From assembly GCF_029227915.1 (NCBI RefSeq), contig NC_079875.1, forward strand, positions 27,586,001-27,650,000: a DNA stretch of 64,000 nt, written 5' to 3'. Positions within the stretch are counted from its first letter, which is position 1; every line of letters starts with the position of its first letter. A program made the position numbers and the translations under genes. The DNA comes from Hydractinia symbiolongicarpus. Lineage: Eukaryota > Cnidaria > Hydrozoa > Anthoathecata > Hydractiniidae. Below, piece after piece: positions 31,838 to 42,935 of this stretch. Under the pieces are notes generated by a model. It saw nothing but the letters and a program-made list of their open reading frames with translations. It was not told where the DNA came from and ran no database searches.

Positions 31838-33803
31838 ATGGAATCACTGTTGAAAAGAATAATCAGGGAAGAAGTAGAGCGAGCTCTCTCCTCAAATCCT
31901 TCCAGTAGTACTTTTGCACCACCAAGTACAACCACTGTCAACAGTCATGTTACCGCAAGCTGCACCACCATCACCACCAACCCTTCTATCGGCAGTAACC
32001 CTAATGCTAAACGCAGCAGAGAAACTAATGGAGACACTCAACTATCCTCCCATCCTAAAAAGGAGAAGACTGAAGTACGCCTTAATAAATTGCTGAATCA
32101 AATACAAAAGAAAACGCCGAACAAACAAAATACACCTAAGTCTTCAAAGTCAATGAAAGTGCAAGTGAGATACCAAAGAAAAGGCATATGTGGCAATTTT
32201 GTTACCGTTAAGCAGTCTGAGGGTGGTGGACATAGATTTGCGACATTTGAGGCGGCAGACGATCCATCTTTTGAGGAGCTTAAAGACATCTCTTTAAAAT
32301 ATTTCTTCCCAGATAATGGGAAGAATTTCTTTAATGAGAATACGTTTCAGTTGGTTATCCGACTATGTGACTCGTCCGGACAGGAATTGAATAAAGATGA
32401 ATCAATCAAAAAATATTTAATGGAACGTGGTCTGACAGCATCCAGGATCTACTTCCTATTGGTAACAGAACCAATGTATGATTCATCTGATTCCAGTTCT
32501 GATGATGATTCAAACGCATTATCCAATCAGCGGAAGATATGTGTTGTTTGCGGTAAAACATACTTGTATTTTTGTCTTGCTTGCAAGCAAGACAAGGAGT
32601 TTGCTGACTCCCTCAATTCAGATATAACCAACCGTGATGTAGAATGTATCGAAGAGACGAGTTTTGAAGATCGACCGAATCAGGATGCATTACGCCAACT
32701 TCGAATAAATGCTATGGCTGGTTCACTTAGCTCAATCAGGTCACTTGAGGAAGATTTAAAAGCGTTATCTCAAGCATTTTTGGCGAAGAATGCAAACAAT
32801 GTAGTGACCTTTAATGTTAGACGGAGATATTTATTCAGTGACACTCTTACAAAAATGAAAATTTTTTTTTCTGATAATCCTTTACGAAAGATGAAAGTAG
32901 AATTTACTAGTGCATCAGCTTTGGAGGCAGGTGTAGATACTGGTGGACCAGGAAGAGAATTAGTGACATTGTTTTATGAAAACGTGAGTGGCCAGCTTCT
33001 ATACGGAAGACCGAAAAGTGAAGTTTTTTCGCATGACCTTCTTAGAGTGGACAGCGGTGACTATTACGCATTTGGGCAATTTGTAGCTGTTGCACTTCTT
33101 CATGGATATGATGCCCCAAAGCAATTATGTAAAGGAATCAGAGACATTTCGCCAACACCTGAATGATTTTATAGAGCGATTCGATTTTGGATACACAAAA
33201 GTGAATCCTGCTATTAGTGAAAAAGAAGAGTTGTTGAAAACCATTTCACATCACTGGATTATTTCCTCGAAGTTGGAAGAGTTACAAAAATTTCTGAATG
33301 GGCTTTCGTGTGAGGGGGTACTCGACATCCTTCGCAAGCATCCTGAGGAAACTATGAAGAAGTTCATGTATGCAAGTGTTTCATCTGAAGATGTGAAGTC
33401 AATTTTCAACGCGGTTTACACCGGAAAAATCGAAATCGAAGAGGACATTATTTATAACCTTAAAAACTTTGTGGATGAAGTAGGGTTTGGAAGAGTGAAA
33501 GAAAAGAGTGCTGTCAATGTTCTTGCCCTCGAAGAATCTCCTTTGAATTCAAATCCAAATATGTCGTCGAAAGTCATCACATTGGAGGACTTCCTATTCT
33601 TTCTAACAGGGTCAAAATTTTTGCCCAATAGGAAGGTTGATGTCAGTTTTAATCATCACAGTTTTGGAAACGAAAGAGTAAGAGTGAGCACATGCAAATT
33701 GTGGATTCGATTTCCTGTTACAAAACGGTACATGGATGGAGAAGTCTTCACTCAAAATATCCTTGATGACATTTTAGATTCACCAGGCTTTGGTAATGTT
33801 TAG
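31838..33803 (+). pseudogene. HECT E3 ubiquitin ligase-like accessory gene of the IS3EU element, one frameshift
   Basis: The first ORF (31838-33166, 442 aa) has a serine/threonine-rich N-terminus, a C-x2-C pair (ICVVCGK, CLACKQ) near residue 235, and then the N-lobe of a HECT domain (ALEAGVDTGGPGRELVTLF). The second ORF (33090-33803) continues the HECT C-lobe with the region around the expected catalytic cysteine (RVSTCKLWIRFP), in another frame. The two overlap by 77 bp, so a small frameshift near 33100-33166, or an unrecognised splice, separates them. HECT ligases transfer ubiquitin from a cysteine thioester to substrates. G2E3-like HECT genes are known in multi-copy transposons of animals. 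Whether it helps the transposon or was captured cargo is unknown. Confidence 0.7.
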
Positions 33804-34809
33804 TTGTGACATATTTCGACTATTTTATGATCATTTTTACATCCATACCAATATTTCTGTTAAATTCTAGAAGCTTGTTTCAGCTTGATTCTAGACCTCA
33901 GATAAAGGTGTCCATTTCTGTTGTATTCTTTTGAAGCATTGATGCGTGTGTTACATATGGTACTGTCATGGACTTTATAGAAAATGAGAATTTTTAGCAT
34001 GCACACTTTTTTACCAGAAAATCATTTGGAACTTCAGCCTTGAATTTTCTTTACTTCCTTATATTAAATTAAAAACTGTTTATCTGCCTCGAGAGCATAT
34101 GTTTGTAATTAAAAAATTCTGATTAGTGCTTTGGTACCTTAATGGTATTTATTTTCGCGAATTGCGAAATTCCGTTGAAGAAATGTGTTTCACCTGTATC
34201 AGAATTGGGAATTTAAGTGTGTATCAAATTTCGCGGTTCACTGAAAAAATCTTCCATAATTACCATTAATGGTCGAATTGCTTGAGTCCTTATTTTTAAC
34301 TTGGATAATGTGGGCACTTATTTGAGAGGTACTGTACCTGTGTAAAAACTTGGTTCCATTATACTTAGTAATTTTATTTTTCATTTTGATAATATTTTTA
34401 TCAGCTTTATTTCTTCTTGGTTTGTTCGATTTTTTTGTTGATTTGAATTTTCCAAAGCTTTCCCAAGTTGGAAATTTCAAACAAGTCTGGCATATTTTTT
34501 ATATGAGATCATTGAAATATTGACCCAAGCCTTCGGATATTCTTAACCTCTCTGCTTTTAAGAATGAAATGTAATTAACACTGTTTTGTCAAGAAATCAA
34601 CTTTTTTCATCGCTAAATATCTTATTGGTACTACCATAATCAATTCTCGCTCAATGACGAATTCAGTTTTCGCGCATTTGATCTAAAGTTGGTGGAAATT
34701 TAATTTGGAACTGGGAGAATAAGTTATGGAGATTTATCACATTGTATGAGAAATGTAGTTATAACCACTAGCTTGAAAGTGTGTATTAACTTTATGTTAA
34801 GCATGTATT
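33804..34809. other. Spacer inside the IS3EU element
   Basis: AT-rich intergenic part between the convergent HECT-like gene and the transposase. Nothing recognisable, apart from being inside the transposon. Confidence 0.5.
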
Positions 34810-36148
34810 CTACATGTATTTGTTCACAGCTTCTAATAAACTAATATAAACTTCAAACGCCTCAGTTATTTTTTCTGGCCGTCTGTTACTTCTTCCATTA
34901 TTCATTTCAAAAACAATTTTTGCGAATTCTAAAAATTCTGCGCTGTTATCTTGCAAGGAAACGCAAAATTGTGGGTCGTCAAATTCGTCCACTTCTGCTA
35001 AGTCTACTTCTTTTCTAAAGGATTGAGAGTTGAAAATTTCTGGTACAAAGTATAAGGTATCCGGCCGACCACGAGGCAGTATTTTGTTAGAACTTGGCGC
35101 CAGTATATGTTTGTTCCATCTCTCCGCGAATTCCTTCAAATCTTTCCTTATCAAATGAATGAAAGAGTATCTGACACACTCAGTTATAACTGGATTACCT
35201 GAGTCAAGTAATCCAAAATCTACTAACTCCTTAAAAAAATTTCGCCACCATATAATCCTGTCGTATCGGAATTGCGACCATAAGGATTCAATGCGTTGAT
35301 TTGCCGTTGATGCCCCGATTACATAGCTGGCCAACCCTTGAAATTCATCATCATGAGCAGAGCGCAGTGCAATTTGTATAGCTTCTACGATACTATTCTC
35401 AGTCCCGTCGTCGGAGCGAATACGTAGGGGAACTGCATTCATCTGTTTCACAGCTTGAATGTAATAATGTGCGATTACTTCTGGTTGCTTATTGGTTACA
35501 CCTACTTCTAACCAAATAATTCTCCGCGAAAACCCGTCGATACAACCATGTACACTGAATCCGAATGGTTTGAGCTTGTGATATCCATCGATGTGCCATA
35601 GGTGATCAGGTCCAGGGACTGTATAGACCCTTCTCCTCAGCCGCCTTTTCCTCCGCGTGGACACACCTTCGGGATCTAATTCTCGCATGATTTCCATGAT
35701 AGTAGCTCGCTTAGCAGGAATCCCCAAATTCTTTATTACATTCCAAACCTTTCTGTACCCTATAAAAAGAATATAATAAATTAATCACCAACATAGATTG
35801 TTTAGAAACATACATGATTATATGTACTTAAAGTGGCATACCCATTGAGTTTCCACTGCCGAGTAGTTCCATTGAAACCAATTTTTTAATTTCTTCTCTG
35901 TCTTCGATCTTAGCCGGATGTCGTCTATACAGTCCCAACTTGGAAAGCGTTCTCTTCAAGGTAGACAAACTCACAAACACATCATGCTGTGCTGCTAAGA
36001 ATCCCAGGATTTCTAGATTACTAAAGCCTTGTCCAAAGTAAGAAGTTATTAAAGCATCTCTATCAAAACATTTTGAACTTAAACAAGGCAGATACGATGT
36101 CGCCATGTTGTTTCCTGCACCGCAAACAAAGCAATGAAAATTTAACAA
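34810..36148 (-). CDS. IS3EU transposase (rve-type DDE), two exons
   Basis: Exon 1 36148-35842 encodes an N-terminal helix-turn-helix part (FSNLEILGFLAAQHDVFVSLSTLKRTLSKLG). An intron of about 80 bp (donor gGTATGC, acceptor tttttatAG) leads to exon 2 ending at 34810, for about 420 aa in total. The DDE core shows D in LWHIDGYHKL, D in RIRSDDGTEN and E in NQRIESLW. These residues and the surrounding words are typical of the IS3-like eukaryotic transposases found in cnidarians, fish and amphioxus. It would cut and paste the 5 kb element. No internal stop was seen in either exon, so the enzyme may be complete; this is a contrast to the frameshifted HECT gene. Confidence 0.8.
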
Positions 36149-36683
36149 AATCAGGACCAGATGGAAAATATCGATTAAATTTGTGCCAAAATGCTCTCGC
36201 GGGCGTGAATGAATTTTTCCTTGCGCGTATTAATACAATGGTGCGTGCATCAAAGCTGTGCGTGCAAGACTATAACTTGAGCGCGCGTAAATTAAAGCAC
36301 TTATGTTCCCTGGAATGGTGCGCGTTGAGGAAATTTGTGCGTGCGCACAATGAACCTTCAGGGCCATCGTACCTCGGTGATAACAAATTCAACAAACAGG
36401 AATTCCTACCTGTTACTTCTGACCTGCTTAAACTAAAAGTGTATTGTGAGGAGCGAACATCCTTTCTTGTGTCAGCTTTAAAGGACAAACATGATGATTT
36501 GAGTGCATGGCGAGAATTGGCAGAGGTAGTTATCACGAGAATTACAGTCTTTAACAAACGGCGTGGTAACGAGGCATCATCATTATTGTTGAAGAAATAT
36601 ACCGAAAGAAAAAATAAAACAGGAACAGTACACGATGATATTTTGAAATCACTTACACCTCTTGAAAGAAAGCTCATGAACCG

Positions 36684-37459
36684 GTAAGATTATTATTTTT
36701 GTACATACTTTTCCATAGTGATGAATAAAATGGTGATGAATAAAAAATTAAATTTGATGTGGATTTAATTTGCTGATGATGAAGAAAAATATTGCATGGT
36801 TTTCAAATAAAAATCGCAAATTTCGGCAAATTTTCTCCAACCAAAATTTTGTATAAATAAGGTACTTTATTGGATGAGAATTTCGCGGTTTTACAATGAG
36901 GTCCTTTAAACTGAGAAATTAAAATGCCGCGAAAAAGGGGTTTAAAAGAACCTCAAAATTAAAATGCATAAAAAATGGATTTGTTTAGAAAAAGTGCTGT
37001 TTGTTCTAGTGGTGAAGGAGTTCGCTTCGCAGTCATGAGGTCCGAGCACCTGTCATGAATTTTTCGTAATAGAAGCATATTTTTGAAATTGGGACCTTTC
37101 TCTGATTTTCCCTTATTGCTTCAACCCCAAAATGCTGCAAAAGGCAATTTTGACAAAAAGAACACGCAAAATTAAAATGATCACTAATTTCCATGCAAAA
37201 AAGTATTATCTCAGAGGTATTACTTTATAACAGAGCAAGTCATATTATTATTATTTTGATTTGCCCTGTTATGAAGTTTAATCCTGTGTCCCATTTCCTA
37301 AAAGAAAATACCAGTCAGATTGCAATATTCAATGGTATTTGGAAATTAATGGTAGTGGCTCAAAAGGAATTTACACATATCATTGGCTTTTCTAACCAAA
37401 GTACTGCTAAATGTGCATAAGCAGCTTATTAATTGTATTTTCTTTATGTTTTTGTCTAG
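36684..37459 (+). other. Intron of the tyrosine recombinase-like gene
   Basis: Between donor ccgGTAAGA and acceptor tttgtctAG. AT-rich, with no element recognised. Confidence 0.6.
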
Positions 37460-37954
37460 GCTCGATCTTGTTCATGTCCGAGGGAAGAGGGGACGACAAG
37501 TCCCAGTGCTTCTGTTGCCAGATGTAGTTGTAGCCATTGACACCCTAATCTCAACAAGAGAAGCAATTGGAATAAGTGATTCAAATAGATTTTTATTTCC
37601 AACTCCGTCAAGAGGATCCAAAAACCCATTGAGAGGGTACAAATTACTACAGGTGCATTTCCTTTATTTGAAAAGTCGGAACACTTTTGAGTTAATCTTG
37701 GTAACACCACAAAAAGAGAACTCGATATATTGACGCAAAGTTTTCGCAAAAAAGAAAAGAAAAACATCCACATATTCACAAACACATAAAAGCTATCCAC
37801 AGCTATTCAAAAAAAAAACAAGTCTAAACTATAGCCTAATCTGACACAGTTTTTCGTTTATAATTCCGTAAGAAATACACCATATTCAAACAAAAAAGCA
37901 ACTCAAAATAAATCTACAGGTGTATAAAAACAAATCAAGTGTCAAAACTTCAGC

Positions 37955-39542
37955 TTAAGCTGGGACAGTTTTTCGTTTATAATTCCGTACCCAATCCTTT
38001 AAATTGGTCCAGCTTCTTTTTTGCAACATTTCATTATTTGCAATCAAACTAAGACATTCAGCCTTTCCTGGCAATGACTTGCCTATAATGTGTTTGTGAA
38101 ACGAGTCCAACAATAATTTTTTTTCGTCATCTGACCAACCAGTCCAATTGCGTCCATTTTTGGTTTTCGGAGCAAGTTTTTTAATCAATTCATAGGTCGT
38201 GTGAGCTGAAAAAAATCAGAGTAGTCAACTTGTAGTCTAACTTTGTAATTAGATGTATACGTGCTTTTGTTGACAGCGGATTCACCTGCCATGGATCAAT
38301 TTTCAATTGGACTTATTATTGGGGCGTGTGCACATTTTCAACTGCAGATTAAAACTTAATTTTTTAATTTCTTACGTGGACTTGGTTTCAACATACCAAA
38401 TTTTACCAATTTTAAAATTTATATGTCAATCAATCAATTTGAAGGTTTAAAAAACTCTGACTTGAAAGATTTTCCCATTTTTGTTGTTTTTGAGAAAAAA
38501 GGGGAAAATTGGTAAATTTCAGCCTTGACATTGTTTTTATTTTTTATCAATTCTCAGCCGCAATGTTCTTATAAAAAAAAGTGCAGAGAAAAATCTCCAA
38601 CGAGGTTAAACAAGCTTGATTATTCTGGAAGAACCTTGCCCCCCCTGAGGAACTAATCCACAATGTACAGACTTTCAGAAGGAAAAAGTTATAAATTACA
38701 GGCCCAAGTCAATTAAGATTAACAATTGACTTACTCTTTAATAAAATTGACTTAGTCAAAATGCTTTTTTATGTTTTCTCTGTAAGCAATGGGACAAAAT
38801 AAGAACTTAATACCAAATCTAGTGCTCAACTTTAAAATATATCAAGTAAGGTAAGGAATAACTCACTCTCCTCATTTTCAGATATTTCCATTTCTTTTAC
38901 TTCTTCATTGTCACAAGAATCGGGTACTTCGTCACAAGATGATTGATGGATTTCTATAACGATTTTTTGCAGCAAACTCAACGAAATCCAAGCAGCACAC
39001 AATCAATTCAAAATAAACAATCAAGAACATGATGAAAATCAAATCAATGTTTTTCATTGATCACAAAGCAATGCAATAACGTGCAATGTTAAAAATAGTA
39101 TGTGGAAAAAACACACCCACCTATTCAAAAAGATCAAAATATAAGATTGGATAAAACAGTTTAAAAATTCTCCTATTTACACGATAAACCGTCCTTAACT
39201 CAAATTTCAATTGCCAATTTATTGCATAAAGAAAGATAAATCAAACTGACCTGCTACAGCAATTTCACTCAATTTCTTTCCTGAGATTTCACCTCCATGG
39301 CCTGAGTCAACAGCCATCAAGAGCCTGCTGACCTTTGCTAACTCGACTGCAGAATGCAAACGATAAGCATTTTTATGTACTTCTACAGAATGGCCAAGAT
39401 GATTAGACAGCCATTCCATTTCTGTATCATTAAGGCAAGTGATTTGCGCCACTGTAGCCACATATTTTCTGAGTTTAGTACTTGTGATTCGTTCTGGGCT
39501 CTCCAAATTTGCAATTCTCTTGGTTACATTGGAAATACACAC
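37955..39542 (-). pseudogene. 3' exons of a tyrosine recombinase-like gene in inverted orientation
   Basis: Minus-strand exons: about 39542-39251 (donor cagGTCAGT), 38953-38867 (acceptor gttatAG, donor gaGTGAGT) and 38205-37955 (acceptor tttttttcAG, stop at 37955). The first encodes the recombinase C-terminus with conserved R in TSTKLRKYVATV, HLGH and tyrosine in KNAYRL. The second is acidic. The third is SANT/Myb-like (WTGWSDDEKKLLLDSFHKHI, then RSWTNLKDWVRNY). They supply exactly what the plus gene ending at 37652 lacks, so either a local inversion flipped the gene end or a second copy lies tail-to-tail. Upstream exons for this strand were not found. Confidence 0.65.
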
Positions 39543-39559
39543 ATACGTACATGAACTGT

Positions 39560-40574
39560 GTTGTGGGACCAGTAAAAATTTGGCCTACGTTGTGGAGACT
39601 AATGTCCCAAAAAAATGTGTATTCTGAGCGACGTAGAATTTTCAAACAATGATAATACGTTTTTGCTCTCTTGGCGCCCCTTATCACGATAACCGTATGA
39701 AAAAGCAAACAAAAGTTACGGGGCCGTGGTAGAAATTATACTTACCTTCTGGGGACAACCGTATATTTTAAGGCAACGTTGTGGGACATGCTTACACATC
39801 TGCCGTGAGTTTCGGGGACAATAAAATTGCGTGCTACCAGGGTCAATCACGCAAGCCCTGGTTACTACTTTATTTGGCGCTTTATTTGATGCTTAGCGTT
39901 TACGAAGTGTGGAAATATTCTACACACACAAGCTCATATCAGGGGGAGTTTGGTGATAGTAGGCTTTAACATTTCATTGGAAAAGGATTCAGATGTCACC
40001 TCCGTTTCGCTTGGGGCCAGTTTTTCCCGCCAAACACACAAATCAAGTTGTGGGAATTAGCTTTAACACACATGGTAAAGGTGAATTTGGTTAGTTGTGG
40101 GGAGTGCTATTTTATTGCTTTAGATCAGTATGAGCAGAAGGAGTGAAAGGGTAAGTACATTAAAATAATTAGCTAGTATTTACTGTATCTTGTTAAAAAA
40201 AGCTAGCTAGTGTTATTATTAGCGTGTTCTAGGCATCGTCAGTGTTTCACACTTAAACTATCTTATTTCTTTAACCAAAATAGCTAGCTAGAGGGGCCCC
40301 TTGTTGCGTAATATTTCAAATCTTAGACCTCACCTATTCATTTCCCAGCTAAAAGACTTGAATAGCATAAAAGCAACTAAATGTTGATGACAACGTCTGC
40401 AAAGATAGCTAGCTAGCTAGGGAAATTCAAACAAATTTTGCATTATATTTTAAGTATAAGTTCGAAAAGAAAGCTAAATTCTGATCACATATTGAGTCGA
40501 TTTAGTTAAAAAAAATTTGTCACGGGAGGTAAGCTTTAAATCATAGACCCCTGGACCTCGCCGCATATTTAATT
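39560..40574. other. Mostly unassigned; possible first exon at 40130-40150
   Basis: A minus-strand donor-like site (cagaagGTAAGTATAA) lies near 39747. A plus-strand ATG at 40130 is followed after seven codons by a strong donor (GTAAGT at 40151). No downstream exon could be joined with confidence. tagctagc words cluster at 40195-40420. Confidence 0.25.
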
Positions 40575-40925
40575 GCGCCGTAGATTAGTGGTTATAGCTC
40601 TCGTACTCTGTGCGGGAGACCGGGGTTCGATTCCTCTTGACGGCGATTCAACATGGGCGAGTGAATGTTACCATAACCCCGGGTTAACCCAAGCCATGTG
40701 AGGGAAATTGGGGAGATGGCACACTGTATGGGCCGTTGGATGTTGGCGGGAGTTGTCTAGTAGAGCGTGGGCCCTAATTGGGTCTGCGTAGCTTAAAAAT
40801 GAGCATTAAATACTCTAGGACTCTCCATCTAAGCCATGGCCCCTCCTGGAAATAATAGACAGGGTATATCCCTCGATATTTGTGAGGCTAGCCATGTAAA
40901 ATATGCACATCTATCTATCTATATT
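40575..40925 (+). mobile_element. tRNA-derived SINE
   Basis: The first 70 bp fold like a tRNA: cgccgt pairs with acggcg at the ends, with an A box-like tagattagtggttatagc and a B box ggttcgattcc. About 280 bp of non-coding body follow (including ccgggttaacccaagcc), ending in (atct)n. This is the layout of a polymerase III-transcribed SINE that moves with a LINE partner. A short candidate target duplication (atattt) is weak. A shorter relic of the same head may be at 52818-52840. Confidence 0.75.
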
Positions 40926-41155
40926 TCTTGAATTTCCAACTCGGCTTGCATGGGTCATATTTTGCAACAAAACAAGACCCAAGAGCCTTAAAATATGAGG
41001 TTAATACAAACAAGTAAAGCATCTCATGAAAAGCTGCAAATCTCTCAAAAAAAGCCTATACGTTTACCACTTTTTGTAGACTTTAGTAGGGAAAACAAGT
41101 GGTTCAAAGTCTTCGTGAATAAATATAATTATTTTTGTGCATCTAAATTATAAAG

Positions 41156-42935
41156 GATGGTGCTATTCCGAGTGAGTGGCAGTCGAGTGTAATAGTGAAT
41201 TGTTTCAAGGGCAAAGGTGATGCATTAGAAAGAGGTAACTATAGAGGTTTAAAGTTGGTTGATCAAGTAATGAAAGTTATTGAAAGAGTGATTGATAAGT
41301 TACTTAGAGAAAGAATTGATATAGATAAGATGCAATTTGGTTTTGTTCCAGGGTGTGGCACTACAGATGCAATATTTTTAATAAGACAGCTTCAGGAAAA
41401 GTATTAAGGAAAGAGAAAGAATCTCTATTTTGCAGGCCTTTTCAGGAAAATTTTAATACGTGTGTGCCAAAAAGCACGCCTCAAGTATTTTAGGTGTCTT
41501 TTTGGGTGTGCTGCACTGGTTAACTTCTTATAAAATTTGTCATTTTGCAGGTGCTATCAATAGCACGCCTAAGCCATTTCGCGTGTGTGTGGAGGTGTGC
41601 GCGTGCTATTGCACGCCTCTCCTGAAAAGGCCTGATTTTGCCTTTGTAGATTTAGAGAAAGCTTTTGATAGAGTGCCACGTAAAGTTATTTGGTGGGCTA
41701 TGAGAAAATTAGGTGTGGATGAGTGGCTAGTTACGATGGTACAGTCTATGTACAGCAATTCTAGAAGTCGTGTCAGAATTAACGATTCACTTAGTGATGA
41801 ATTTAGTGTAAATGTTGGTGTACATCAGGGTTCTGTACATCAGGGTTCTGTACTTAGTCCTTTGTTGTTTGTTCTAGTCTTAGAAGCGCTATCGATGGAG
41901 TTCAGAACAGGTTGTCCATGGGAGTCATTGTATGCAGATGATTTGGTTCTCATAGCAGAGTTGATGGAAGAATTAATTGAAAAGTTTGAGAAGTGGAAGA
42001 AAGGACTAGAAGAGCAAGGGCTAAGGGTGAACACAGCGAAGTCTAAAGTCATGATTAGTAGCATTGCAGCCAAGTGTGACCTTGTAGTTGGAAAGTGGCC
42101 TTGTGGAGTTTGCAGGAAAGGGGTTGGTAGTAACTCAATTTTTTGTCAGACTTGCAAGCATTGGGTACATAAGAAGTGCAGTAGTATTGGTGGAAGGTTA
42201 AGAGCTGACATTCAGTTTGTATGCAAGCGTTGCAAAGGTGAGATTATAGAGAATGAAGTATTTCCAGCTTTAATGATGTACAACAGTAACTCGTTAGAGA
42301 TAGTTGAGAACTTCTGTTACTTAGGTGATATGTTGGGCAGTGAAGGGGGTGTTGGAAGAAGTGTTACTTGCAGGATAGGTTCTGAGAGTTACTTCCTTTG
42401 TTGACTAGCAGAGTCTTGTCAATTGAGGTAAAAGGTAGGTTGTATGAGGCCTGTGTAAGAAGTGTTATGTTGTTCGGTAGTGAGACATGGGCAGTGAAGC
42501 AGGAAGATCTTGACCGTTTAGAAAGGAATGATATGAGAATGGTTAGGTGGATGTGTAACGCAAGTCTGAGAGACAGAAAGAGATCAGATGAGCTAAGAAG
42601 CAGGCTAAGTATCCATAGAATTAAAGATGTTATCCAGATAAGAAGATTGAGTTGGCTGGGACACTTGGAAAGAATGGAGGGGGATAATTGGGTAAGAAAG
42701 TGTAGAGACTTGATAGTTCCTGGGGCAAAGCCCAGAGGCAGACCAAGAAAGACTTGGCAGGAGGTTATAAGGACAGACTTAATACAGAGGAAGTTGAGTT
42801 TAGATCTAACACAGTCTAGATCAGATTGGAAGAGGGTCATTAATATACCCTGTCCAACCCATGCTAGCATGGAAAACAGACGTTAAGCCGAGAATGATGA
42901 TGATGATGGTGATGAAATCGGGCTGCTATTATTGT
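41156..42935 (+). mobile_element. 5'-truncated LINE with reverse transcriptase and PHD-like finger
   Basis: Reverse transcriptase motifs are visible: FKGKGDALERGNYRGLKL, FVDLEKAFDRVPRKVIWW (motif A), and ESLYADDLVLIAE (catalytic YADD). A cysteine-rich finger (CGVCRKGVGSNSIFCQTCKHWVHKKC...CKRC) resembling a PHD follows, then LEIVENFCYLG, the GSETWAVK thumb/connection region and a C-terminus RRLSWLGHLERM. The copy is dead: TAA at 41405, an insertion at 41433-41634, a 15 bp tandem repeat at about 41821-41850 doubling V-H-Q-G-S, and a frameshift near 42380. It ends in a gatgatgatgatg tract, as 3' microsatellite tails of RTE- or CR1-like LINEs do. Clade not assigned. Confidence 0.85.
41433..41634. 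mobile_element. 202 bp MITE inserted in the LINE
   Basis: Terminal inverted repeats (caggccttttcagga at the left, its complement at the right) and target duplication attttg (41427-41432 and 41635-41640). Removal of the MITE and one target copy restores the LINE reading frame just before motif A. The inside has repeated agcacgcct words in both orientations. Confidence 0.85.

Larger units (their letters stand above)
31366..36371. mobile_element. IS3EU-type DNA transposon, 5006 bp
   Basis: Terminal inverted repeats start TACGATGGCCCTGAAGG and match for 31 bp, then nine of the next ten. Target duplication is CCTCGG (31360-31365 and 36372-36377). The insertion lies in a coding exon; removal of the element and one target copy restores an open frame there (seen directly). 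Subterminal regions carry clusters of tgcgcgt/cgcacg words. It encodes an rve-type transposase on the minus strand and a HECT-like protein on the plus strand. The 6 bp duplications and TAY...RTA ends are, as I recall, the hallmarks of the IS3EU superfamily. Confidence 0.85.
27609..37652 (+). pseudogene. Tyrosine recombinase-like (Crypton-type) multi-exon gene, split by a transposon
   Basis: Exons with good GT/AG borders are 27609-27734, 27852-27980, 28470-28595, 28786-28899, 29074-29157, 29281-29482, 30400-31365 joined across the insertion to 36378-36683, and 37460-37652. Order of parts: four related K/S-rich exons; acidic exons; two C2H2-like fingers (CLYCGEASSKIGRHLEKH and CKHCLAFLFKDDLWRHVKKC); a helical core; then VRGKRGRQVPVLLLPD, typical of the catalytic domain of Crypton-like tyrosine recombinases in animals. 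The C-terminal catalytic residues are not in this strand order but inverted at 39542-39251. A frameshift near 31040-31050 also breaks the main exon. It may be a domesticated or mobile recombinase. Family assignment is by resemblance. Confidence 0.6.

Noticed and set aside
39725-39760. U1 snRNA-like start (atacttacctt)
   Set aside because: Only the first 10 bases match; the rest does not fold or align with U1. It is more simply a minus-strand splice donor.
40575-40644. Functional tRNA gene
   Set aside because: The anticodon arm has an irregular loop and the tRNA-like part continues into a long non-coding body with a tetranucleotide tail, which fits a SINE.
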